Source: Catellatospora citrea
GTDB lineage: Bacteria > Actinomycetota > Actinomycetes > Mycobacteriales > Micromonosporaceae
Assembly: GCF_003610235.1 (NCBI RefSeq)
Contig: NZ_RAPR01000001.1
Location: forward strand, 3,038,001-3,102,000
Direction: 5' to 3'
DNA: 64,000 nucleotides
The translations under genes were made by a program, and so were the position numbers. How positions within the stretch are numbered: the first letter of the stretch is position 1; the number at the start of each line of letters is the position of its first letter. The notes under the pieces are model-generated. The model was not told the DNA's origin and made no database searches. It worked only from the letters and a program-made list of their open reading frames with translations. Of the stretch, positions 16,870 to 25,300 are shown piece by piece.

Positions 16870-17850
16870 ATGTTGGGTTTCACGCGGCGGACGATGTCCG
16901 AGCAGGACTTCTGGGCCCTTGTCGATGTCATGGGCGGCCGAACCGACCACGAGGCCGTGGCGCGACTGCGGGACGCGTTGTCCGCGCTGCGGAGCAAGGA
17001 CGTGGTCGCCTTCCACCGCCGGTTCGTCGAGCGGCTGCACGAACTCGACCGCGAGGTTCTCGCCGAACAGCCGGTGCGCTGGGTGGACGACCCCTCGGAC
17101 TCGCTGCCGCTCAGCGACGACTCGTTCCTGTACCTGCGGGCAGGAATCGTGGCAATGGGGCGCGCGACGTACGAGTCGGTGCTGACCGACCCCACGGTGC
17201 TGGCCCGTGGCCGGTGGGACGAGTGCGAGGAGTTGCTCTATCTGGCCGACGAGGTGACCGGCACCGACATCGAGACCGCCCTCTCGTTCGAGACCGGTTC
17301 GAACACCAGGCACTGGTCGGTGCACACCGAGCCGGAGCGTGAACCGTGGGATCAGGGGTTGCGGCCGGTGGCCGTCGGGTTCCGGGACATGTCCGCGCCG
17401 ATCCACTGCTACCGGCTGGACGCCGAGGGCCACGAGAGTCCGATGACCGTGTTTCCGCCACCGCGGTGGCTCGATGCCGAACTCGACCACCGGCTCACGC
17501 TCTCGCTCGCCCGATCGGTGGCCCTGCAGGGCGGCCTCCCGCCCGACCTCGGCTGCGAGCACGTGCGCGTGCACGTCGACATCGGCGAGTCCTGGCGGCT
17601 GCACCCAGAGGTGAGCGCTCCACGCAGGGACGAGGACGACATCGTCGACGGCCCGATCGTCGAGGCTTGGGTGGGTGCCCCCGCCGGCGTGGTCCGCTCC
17701 TGGTCGTCGGCCGAGCGCGAAGAGGCGCTAGGGGCGCTCGCGGCACTGGCCCTACTGGCCGTGCTGCCGGCGGACCATGCCGCACGAGCCGAGCTTCAGG
17801 CACTCTACGAGCTGGGCGGCCACCGCCTACCAGCAAACGAGCAGGGCTAG
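16870..17850 (+). CDS. DUF4240 domain protein
   Basis: A 326-residue protein with the DUF4240 domain near the N-terminus: EQDFWALVDVMGGRTDHEAVARLRDAL, then a helical segment with VVAFHRRFVERLHELDREVL and LYLRAGIVAMG. The remaining 190 residues form a domain I do not recognise. The start may be ATG 16870 or ATG 16894; a GTG at 16834 adds residues without homology features. DUF4240 proteins are cytoplasmic and uncharacterised. No operon partner is visible. Confidence 0.7.
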   Translation: MLGFTRRTMSEQDFWALVDVMGGRTDHEAVARLRDALSALRSKDVVAFHRRFVERLHELDREVLAEQPVRWVDDPSDSLPLSDDSFLYLRAGIVAMGRATYESVLTDPTVLARGRWDECEELLYLADEVTGTDIETALSFETGSNTRHWSVHTEPEREPWDQGLRPVAVGFRDMSAPIHCYRLDAEGHESPMTVFPPPRWLDAELDHRLTLSLARSVALQGGLPPDLGCEHVRVHVDIGESWRLHPEVSAPRRDEDDIVDGPIVEAWVGAPAGVVRSWSSAEREEALGALAALALLAVLPADHAARAELQALYELGGHRLPANEQG

Positions 17851-18088
17851 GTCGCCGCCCTTCGACGCGCTCCGGGATCGGGTGGAGCAGGGTGCCCAAG
17901 CCTGGCTGGGCTGGTACATACCCGGCTCATGGCGACCAGGCCGACACGCCCGAATCCCTGGTTGACCCTCGCCGACCGCAGCATCGGGGCAGGATCGGGC
18001 ACGCCAACGTCAATCCCGGCAACGGTCGAGAGCAAGACAACGATCGGGAGCAACGCAGTGGCCGTCGACGGCGATCCGCGGACCGGCG

Positions 18089-18589
18089 TCAGCGCACCAA
18101 GTCGCCCTCGCGGTATGGCTGGTTGACAGCGTCGCCGATCCGCCGGTGCAGCGTCATGTCGCGCCACGCGTAACCGAGCAGGACGACGATGCCGCAGACC
18201 GCGCCGAAGATGGTGGCCCACAAGTGCCCGGCCGAGGCGGGCCGAACACGATCGAGGTCTTTCGGGTCGTAACGCACCTCGATCCGGTCGCCGACACGAA
18301 CCGGACGTTTTCGGTTCAGGTTCACCGCGACCTCCCGCCCGTCGAGGGCCGGCAGCCGCACGGTCACATCATTGCGGTCACGCGTCGAGACCGCGCTCAC
18401 CGTGCCGGTCGTGAGCACCCCACGCGCCTGCGTGATCACATCGTCGTAGACGACGAACGGCACGACCACCAGACTCGCCACCACCGTCAGCAGCGCGATC
18501 AGCGCACCGACGGTGAGGCGCCAGGGGCTGTCGAGGGTGCCCGTCAGCGGTGCGTGCACGAAGAGCAGGGAGTGGTCGGCCTTGTTCAC
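18089..18589 (-). CDS. DUF3592-like membrane protein
   Basis: A 166-residue protein with two transmembrane helices (around residues 27-50 and 124-144) enclosing an extracytoplasmic beta domain. The domain contains the TTGTVSAV ... VRVGDRIEVRYDPKDLDRVRP pattern typical of DUF3592 proteins. Function is unknown. It is transcribed away from the integrated island and is the last chromosomal gene before the island's left junction. Confidence 0.6.
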   Translation of the reverse strand: MNKADHSLLFVHAPLTGTLDSPWRLTVGALIALLTVVASLVVVPFVVYDDVITQARGVLTTGTVSAVSTRDRNDVTVRLPALDGREVAVNLNRKRPVRVGDRIEVRYDPKDLDRVRPASAGHLWATIFGAVCGIVVLLGYAWRDMTLHRRIGDAVNQPYREGDLVR

Positions 18590-18729
18590 GGACCGAGTAT
18601 GACAGCACCGTCAAGGCGCTGACCTGGGCATATGTCGCACGGCGTACCGGTCCTGGCCCATGCGGCTCACGACAGCAGGTGCCGGTTCCGGCTATGCAGC
18701 AGGAGCTCTGTCAGACCACGGCGAAACGC

Positions 18730-18764
18730 ATCAGGGCGTTTACCGTTCCGGTAAACGCCCTGAT
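18730..18764 (-). terminator. Displaced original terminator of tRNA-Lys
   Basis: A 15-bp perfect hairpin (left arm ATCAGGGCGTTTACC, 5-nt loop) immediately downstream of the displaced tRNA-Lys 3' fragment, reading on the minus strand. It is most simply the terminator that followed tRNA-Lys before the island inserted. Confidence 0.6.
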
Positions 18765-18772
18765 GATTGCTG

Positions 18773-18821
18773 GTGCGCCGCCAGGGACTCGAACCCCGAA
18801 CCCGCGGATTAAGAGTCCGCT
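18773..18821 (-). repeat. Left attachment-site repeat: displaced 3' fragment of tRNA-Lys
   Basis: 49 bases identical to 32681-32729. They cover the tRNA-Lys sequence from the 5' side of the anticodon stem to its 3' end. The match stops exactly at both sides (G versus T on the left, T versus G on the right). There is no 5' half of a tRNA here, so this is not a functional gene but the far-end att copy left by integration into the tRNA 3' end. Confidence 0.9.
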
Positions 18822-19130
18822 TTACGAGGTATGTTCTGGTTACGGTTAGTTGAGATTTAACGAGAGGGATTAGCTATAGCCCAGCGTCACGAAGTCCGGG
18901 AAGTGTCCCCACGTTTCAGCAGGTGATCGGTAATGCCAGGAATTGATAGCACGTGCTGTTGACATACCCCGACAGACGTTCACCCAACTTCTTCGATTCC
19001 TACCGGGCAGTGCCGCGAGCGCACGCGACGTACGAGCGCGCGTCGAGCACACACATCGTGACTACAGCGACGACGGTCGACGAACCGGAGGCAAGCCTGC
19101 TGGTCGACCGGTTCGGTCAGATACTGGCCA
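18822..19130. other. Island left end, no gene recognised
   Basis: About 310 bp between the att repeat and the NTPase gene. The longest reading frame is a 60-codon minus-strand ORF with no convincing start context. No integrase or excisionase remnant was recognised. Confidence 0.4.
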
Positions 19131-21191
19131 TCAGCCCGTGGTGCGTGACGGTGACTCGTCTGTTGCGCCGTCAGAATTTACTGCGAAATCGTGAGAACTC
19201 TCGTCGTGCGTGTCTGTCGTGCCGTTGCCTTCACCAGGCTCGGCCGGAGGTCGGGTGCTGTCGTCGCCCCAGTTCCAGAGCATGTGCGTTGTAATCGACG
19301 CCCTTGACGGGAGGCCGAGAAACTGCACCACGAAGTCCTCTTTCAGGGCTGGCTTCACGACTGGAGCGATCACCTGGACGACTCGTATGGCGTCTAGGTA
19401 GTGGTGGTCGGCCCAATCCCTCCACTGTGCGGCCGCTCGATAGGCCAGCGACGTATAAGTTTCCAGCCCCACCGTCTTCTTCCAGGATTCGGTGAGCAGC
19501 TGATCCCACGTCGCGTCCTCGAGGATGCACCGGACTTGATCTGGCTCATCAGGGTGGGCTATAGCCATGAATACGAAGGCGGCGACCTCATCGAAGCGAT
19601 CGCCGGTGGCGAGTTCGTTCAGCATCTCTAGCACCCGAGACCGTGTCTCGGTGCGTAAACAGAGAACCTGCAGGCTCTTGCGAGCGGCGGTGAGGACCGC
19701 CTGGCTGTTTTTGGTCTGTTTCGTGGTCAGGGCAGTAGAGATCAGCAGGCGCAGTCTGACCAGGGCGATGACCGGCATCTGCTCGCCGAGCTGGCCTCCG
19801 CAGATCTCTGCTGCTGCTTTCATCAGTTCGGAACTGCTTGCGGACTTGGCCCACGTGTAGAGCGTGCGTCGAACAGGCGTGCCAGCGTCAGGATGTACCG
19901 ACAGGTGCTCGAGGACCTTGAGGGCTTCTGTCCGCCGGGTCTTGGGTCCGGAGGTGACCCACGTGGTGAGGATCGGCAGTACCTCGGTGCTCTTGTGCGA
20001 GGTGGCGAGATGGGTCAGTGTTTGGCTGATCCGGGCGATCGACCGGGGACCTATCGCTGCGTGTGCGGCCACGGCGGACAACCATGTGAGCAGATGGTGG
20101 CGGAGGGCGGGACGTTGGATCCACACGCGGTCGATGATCGCCAAGTCGAGGCCTTGCCTCCTGCCGGTGATCGAGACGATGCCGTTGGCAATGTCGGCAT
20201 CGATCTGACTGAGTATCACCCCGATTTCAGGGCCATCGAGCAGGCCGGTGGCAGGAAAGGTCAGGGAGAGCTCCTTGATCAGCATGTTGGCTGCGACCAT
20301 GAAGACGTCACTAGCTGACCGGTCGAAGAATGCTCCAGCAATCAAGAGAGCACGTTGATAAGCGGATCCTTCTTGCTGGTTGGCGAGGTTTTCCGTTATG
20401 TAGTCGCGCCAGTCGAAGTACTGGTCGCGTATGTCGCGCAGCGGCAGTGCGGAGGAGCCGGGTTGAGTCAGGATGGCAGTCAGTCGATGTATCTGAGCGA
20501 CGGGCCGCTCGTGGCGGGCGATATCCTCAAGAACGTCACGGAAGCTATCATCGTCGATGGGTGCCACGAAGTGGCTGCCATTTTCGGCGTGGGCAACCTG
20601 CTTCTTGATGAAAGCTGCGACGTCATACTGCCCGACGCCGGTGAACAGCCCTGTCGCTTCGCCGGGAAGACCGCTTACCTGGTCGGGTGTCAGCGTGACG
20701 ATGAGTTTTGAGCGCAGGTCCTCGATGTTGTGCCTCTGGCGCACCAGGCTTTCGATAAATCCGAGCGAAATCGAGTCCTCGTAGGTCAGGTCGAGCAGAT
20801 AGTGACGACTCGCACCCAAGCTCAGCCTCTTGACGCTCGGTTCTTCCCAGGACGTCGAGAACTCATAGACAGGTGCCGTCCCGATCACGTGCAGAAGGCG
20901 CAAGGCAAAGGAACGGCGACCCGATCCGCTAGGGCTGCTCAGAAACAAGATCGAGTATCGAGCGAGGATTCGTTGGGCCTTCTCGAACCCTGTCGGCGAG
21001 ACAAAAGTTGCATCGAGCTTGGCCAGCATCGATTCGGAAACCTTGGTCCGCAGCTCGTGACCCTCGCTGTAGTAGTCACCGATGATCTGGGTAGCCCGAG
21101 AGCTTCCGAAGGTCATCTGCGTGGCTGTAGTGCGCCCTTGCGTCACCGCATGTGGCACCGGCTCCGCGTCAGTCGCCATTGAATGTTCCAC
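19131..21191 (-). CDS. STAND/NLR-like NTPase with N-terminal amyloid-like motif (candidate defence receptor)
   Basis: A 686-residue protein. Residues 29-44 (GSSRATQIIGDYYSEG) resemble bacterial amyloid signalling motifs (Q-hydrophobic-x-G cores) and match a segment at the C-terminus of the nuclease encoded just upstream. A P-loop region follows: SPSGSGRRS at about 86-94 is Walker A-like with Arg in place of the usual Lys, and YLLDL at about 131-135 is Walker B-like. The remaining 450 residues are alpha-helical, with repeat-like segments. This is the layout of signal-transduction NTPases (STAND) used as pathogen sensors. The gene overlaps the nuclease gene by 23 bp (GTG start) or 11 bp (ATG 21179), implying translational coupling. 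It lies in the tRNA-Lys island. Function in defence is an inference. Confidence 0.7.
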   Translation of the reverse strand: MEHSMATDAEPVPHAVTQGRTTATQMTFGSSRATQIIGDYYSEGHELRTKVSESMLAKLDATFVSPTGFEKAQRILARYSILFLSSPSGSGRRSFALRLLHVIGTAPVYEFSTSWEEPSVKRLSLGASRHYLLDLTYEDSISLGFIESLVRQRHNIEDLRSKLIVTLTPDQVSGLPGEATGLFTGVGQYDVAAFIKKQVAHAENGSHFVAPIDDDSFRDVLEDIARHERPVAQIHRLTAILTQPGSSALPLRDIRDQYFDWRDYITENLANQQEGSAYQRALLIAGAFFDRSASDVFMVAANMLIKELSLTFPATGLLDGPEIGVILSQIDADIANGIVSITGRRQGLDLAIIDRVWIQRPALRHHLLTWLSAVAAHAAIGPRSIARISQTLTHLATSHKSTEVLPILTTWVTSGPKTRRTEALKVLEHLSVHPDAGTPVRRTLYTWAKSASSSELMKAAAEICGGQLGEQMPVIALVRLRLLISTALTTKQTKNSQAVLTAARKSLQVLCLRTETRSRVLEMLNELATGDRFDEVAAFVFMAIAHPDEPDQVRCILEDATWDQLLTESWKKTVGLETYTSLAYRAAAQWRDWADHHYLDAIRVVQVIAPVVKPALKEDFVVQFLGLPSRASITTHMLWNWGDDSTRPPAEPGEGNGTTDTHDESSHDFAVNSDGATDESPSRTTG

Positions 21192-21846
21192 CGAAAACGC
21201 TCCCGCCTATCTGGAACACCCGGGCGTCGCCACCGGCGATGGAAATCTGGGTACGAGAGCCGGTATGCATGTCGGAGTTCGCCGGACCGGCCGTGACCGT
21301 GCCAGTACAGAAGACTTCGGCGGTCGGCCTGCCCCAAAACTCCTCGACGATGGCATAGTGGCTCCGGAGATCGTCGCTTATCCGCCGCCCGTAGCGAGTC
21401 CGGATGGTCAGCTCGGGAAATCTGACCCGCAGCTTCTGCAGATCCTGGAAGAGGTGCGTGTCGTCTGCGACGCAACTCGCCACAATGATCAGTTCGGTGA
21501 TGCCGAGCGGTTGACTCACCGCGAACTTCTCTACCGCTTCGCGGAGGTCTGTGGGCGTGAACTTCTCGACTCGTTTGCACTGGTAGGCAACCTGGCCGCC
21601 GCCGACTGCACGGCTCGCCACGATGTCGATCCCGCCCTGGTTCTGCCCGTCAGTGCCGTACCGATCCGCTTCGTCGTAGCCGTCCACGTCCACAGCGATG
21701 CGGCGCACCAGATCTTCGAACCTCCGCGGGGGAAGGTGGCCAAAAGGAAGCACTTCTGCTTGTGGCCGCGGAGGAGGAAGCGGCCCGTTCCCTAGACCGG
21801 TCGCCAGCCGTAAGGGGTCGGCGAGACCGCCGTCTTCAACTGCCAT
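21169..21846 (-). CDS. Mrr-like PD-(D/E)xK endonuclease with C-terminal amyloid-like motif (candidate effector)
   Basis: A 225-residue protein. The restriction-endonuclease-like core runs from FEDLVRRI (Glu44) through GTDGQNQGGIDIV (Asp74) to AYQCKR (Gln89-x-Lys91), the Mrr_cat pattern of catalytic residues. A strand/helix region to about residue 175 follows. The C-terminus (206-220, GDARVFQIGGSVFGG) is Gly-rich and amyloid-motif-like, aligning R, Q, I and G with residues 32, 35, 36 and 38 of the downstream NTPase. The simplest reading is an effector that cuts DNA after recruitment by its NTPase partner. It is the first gene of the pair, with an AT-rich inverted repeat 14 bp upstream of its ATG. 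Confidence 0.75.
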   Translation of the reverse strand: MAVEDGGLADPLRLATGLGNGPLPPPRPQAEVLPFGHLPPRRFEDLVRRIAVDVDGYDEADRYGTDGQNQGGIDIVASRAVGGGQVAYQCKRVEKFTPTDLREAVEKFAVSQPLGITELIIVASCVADDTHLFQDLQKLRVRFPELTIRTRYGRRISDDLRSHYAIVEEFWGRPTAEVFCTGTVTAGPANSDMHTGSRTQISIAGGDARVFQIGGSVFGGTFNGD

Positions 21847-22386
21847 GGCATTGGAACTATCATCTAACTAATTAGATGGGTAGGGCGTTGTCGCATCTAT
21901 GACTAATGCCGCCAGTCCGGCAGATCGCTCATAGGGGGCATGACGATGACACCCACTGCGTAGATCTCTGCCTCGACCTGCGCGACGACCGCCTCCGACA
22001 CGCGCGCTCCCCGCCTGGGGGCGAGCAGAACTCGACTCCAGGCGGTGGGCGAACTCCAGTACCCATACGAGTTACGCGCTCAACGCCGATGTCTACAGCA
22101 GCGTGCTAGGCGCCGAGGCCCGCGATGCGGCCGAAAGGACGTCACAGATCATCGTGGCGCAGATGTAGCGAGTGCCTGCGACGTGAATGCGCTTGCACGA
22201 CGGCTGTTGTTGGCGCTGGCCGCGTGAGTCGCATGGCCGGCCCTGCCCTCCGCCGATTTTGCATCGGATTGCCGACAGTGCGGGCCTCGAAGGCATCGGG
22301 GCGGCACGCCGTGTCGTACTGGTGCGCAATGATGGCCAGTGGACTTGATCGCGGCGGGCAGTGCTGGTGGAGGGCGGCGTCAGCAG
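21847..22386. other. Divergent intergenic region between the nuclease/NTPase pair and the giant nuclease-TPR-PIN gene
   Basis: About 540 bp holding the AT-rich inverted repeat at 21861-21878 and presumably the promoters for both directions. I recognise no gene; short ORFs on both strands lack ribosome-binding sites. Confidence 0.4.
21861..21878. promoter_or_regulatory. Inverted repeat upstream of the nuclease gene (candidate operator)
   Basis: CATCTAA / TTAGATG arms with a 4-nt spacer, ending 14 bp before the nuclease ATG. It is conspicuously AT-rich in a GC-rich genome and well placed to overlap the -10 region. The regulator is unknown. Confidence 0.4.
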
Positions 22387-25300
22387 GTGGGTCAGACTGA
22401 GCGCGGTTTTGCCAGCCCGTACTCCACGGGAGGTGGAGGGACCAAGTTAGAGCACGACTACGGCGCTGTGCTGCTCGCTGAACTGCTGCTGCAGCACCCC
22501 ATTCTTGGTCTTGGCGACGACATGGTCATCCGGGAGGTCCGCTTCCAGCAGGGTGCCACGCACCCTGTCGATGGTCTTGTGGTACTCGGCGAGTGTCCGC
22601 CCGTTTCGCGCGTGTTGTACATCGGGGTGCGGCACAACCCGAAGATCGCCGGAGGAAGCGCACCGTTTGTCACGCTGCTCGTCGATTACCTTCGGATGCT
22701 GGTCGGTCATCGCGAAGGGCTCGATCTCGATCGCGAGCGACTCGCGATCGCCGTCGCCGCACCGCACACCGGAGCAGGTGAAGTTGCGAAGCTGGCCAAG
22801 TTGGCGCGCGGGCAACCGGATGACGCGGCGTTCCGTATGGCGGTGGCGGCGCCCAAGGCGACCAACGGCAAGATTCGTGCACGGTTGCAGTACCTCGACG
22901 ACGCGGTCAGGGCGGCAGCCATACAGGCAGACATCGCCCTTGCGGATGATGCCGACCGTAACGCGTTGACCTGGCGGTTGCTGAGGTCGCTGCGGATCAT
23001 CGAGTTGAGGCTGGAAGGCGACGAGCAGGCCGACCGCACTAATGTGGTGAGTCGGCTGGTGACCTTGACGGGCGGCCCGGCGCGGGCTGTCTCGGTGTGG
23101 CGGCATCTGCAGGATCTGTCTGCGGGATATGCGCAAACGGCCGCTATCGTCACCCGCGAGATGCTGGTACGCGAGCTGTCCACCGTGCTGCCGTTGTTGG
23201 ATCTGGCACCGTTCCCGGCGGCAGCAGGGGTAGCGGCACGTGACGACCAGGTTCATGAACGGCTGCGGCAACTGCCAGCGGCTTGCGGGCCGCGGATGCT
23301 GGCCGCCTGGCGCGACGATCCGGCCCTCACCTGGCGGTTGGTTACCGCGTTGACCACGGTCGAAGCTCGCCCGGCTGAAGTTCTGTGGCAGTGGCAGGCC
23401 GACCTGCCGGAGTGGCTCGGCGGCGCCTGCTGGCAAGTGCAGCTCGCCTGCGGCGAGTTGGCTGTGGCTTATGGGGCAGCCGTCCTGGCGGCAGATCTGT
23501 TCATGTCCGCAGTTGGGCTGGGTGCCCCACGCCGTGGCTTCTGGCTCGCGCAGGCGGCCTTGATCTATGACGAGAACGGGCGGGATGACGACAGCAAGGC
23601 GGCGTTGTCGTCGATTTCAGCCGCGACGGCTGTCGGCGAGCCGCTCGCCGGTGCTGTTGTGGGATTGCTCAACGGCGATCGCAGCGCCGCGTCGCTCGTT
23701 GCGGAGGCGTGGTCTCCTGATGAGCCCGGGGAGCACGGCTTGCGTGCTGTGCTTCGCCTTCGTTTTGCTGAGCCAGCGAGCCCTTCTGCGGCGGTTGATC
23801 GACGGAGTCTCGACCGCGGTCTGCTCGTGCTCGCCGAGGCGCTGCGTGAGTACTGGACTGCCGGTCTTGCGGTGGCCCGCGCTAAATTGTTGATCTTGCG
23901 GGCGCGGCGAGGTGAGTCCCCGAACTGGGATGCCGACCTGCGGGAGAGCAGGACGCTAGCGCTTCGGGCTCGTGACGAGCGACGCACCTACAGGGGCGAC
24001 AGCGCTGAAGCAGTCGCCGTGGCCTGTCATGCCAGCGCACTGCTCATGGATCTTGGCCGGATCCTCACACTCGGCGCGCCGGGCGGTGAGGCTACCGGCT
24101 ATGAAGCTGATGCGCCCGAGGTCTGCCATTTCGTGGCCATTGCGGCGATCCAGTACGGCCTGTTAGACCTGGCCCGAGAGCGCGCCGCCCATGTCCGCGA
24201 CGAGGCGACCCGTGCCCGTATCGACGCCTACCTTGCCCAGGTCGACGGCCAGGATCCGCAGCCGCACTGGTGGAGAGCGGCTGAGCTCGCCAGCGACAGC
24301 GATGAACATTTGGCGCAGGCCCTGTTGGGGCTGGCTCAGCTGGGTGTCGACGGGCTTGCCCGGTTCCCTGAGTTCGGTCACCGCAATCCGGACGAGGCCG
24401 TCGAGCTGCGGGCCGTGGCAGAGATGAACGCGGGTCGGCCTGATTCGGCGATCCTGCGGCTGCGTGAGCGCAGGCGGTCGTCGGTCACCGCAGCGTTGAA
24501 CCTCGCTCAGGCCTATCGCGCGGCGGGCAGGGTCGATGACCAGGTCACGACTCTGCGCGATGCGGCCGACCATTTCGGTGACCGGTCGCTTCGCTTTACC
24601 GCGGCCGAGGCCCTTGCTCGAGCCGGGCGCGGCGACGAGGCCGATCAGGAGTTGACTGCCCTGCTCGCTGCAGCGGAGCCGGACTGGAGCGGCCGGGCTG
24701 AAGCGCTGCGGCTGGCAGCGCAGTTGGCCAACGATAGTGGCCGCTACGACCGGGTCTGCCAGTTGCTGCGCACGGTTGGGCAGATTGAGCCCAATGACAC
24801 GTCCTCGCGCTGGGCGCTGATCCGTACGCTGCTGCATCGAGGTGACGTCACGGAGGCGTGGCGTGTCCTGCATGATGCGCCCCAGCCCCTGGACCCGTCC
24901 AATACCGCCGATGCCAGGGCGTGGATCCAGCTGCACCGGCGTCGGGGCCAGCCGGTGGAGACGATCTCGGGTTGCCTGCGGCTGCTGCGGCGCTTTGGTG
25001 ACGACGAGCAGTTCGTGGCGACCGTGCTGACGAACCTGATGCTGCCGTGGCCAGAGCCTGTGGAGCTAGCCGAAGGGCTTCAGACCCAACTCGCCGCGGA
25101 GTCGGAGCGGTTCTTCCAGCGGTGGCCTGACAGCCGTCACCTTCGCCGGCTGCAGACCGCCGACACCGACCAATTGCAGGCCGACCTGGTGACCATGATG
25201 CGTCGCACCAGCGATCAGCAGATGCAATGGCGACGGATCATGCACGGAGTGGCCAGCGAACGTCTGCCGCGGGCGTTCCTTGCCGCCACCGCACAGCGCA

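Noticed and set aside
18959..18964. TTGACA as a -35 promoter element in the island left end
   Set aside because: No -10-like sequence at 16-19 bp spacing and no gene downstream on that strand.
18870..19052. Minus-strand ORF ending with a YRSPAE-like string reminiscent of IS3-type transposase tails
   Set aside because: Only six residues match, the rest shows no transposase feature, there is no ribosome-binding site, and no inverted repeats flank it.
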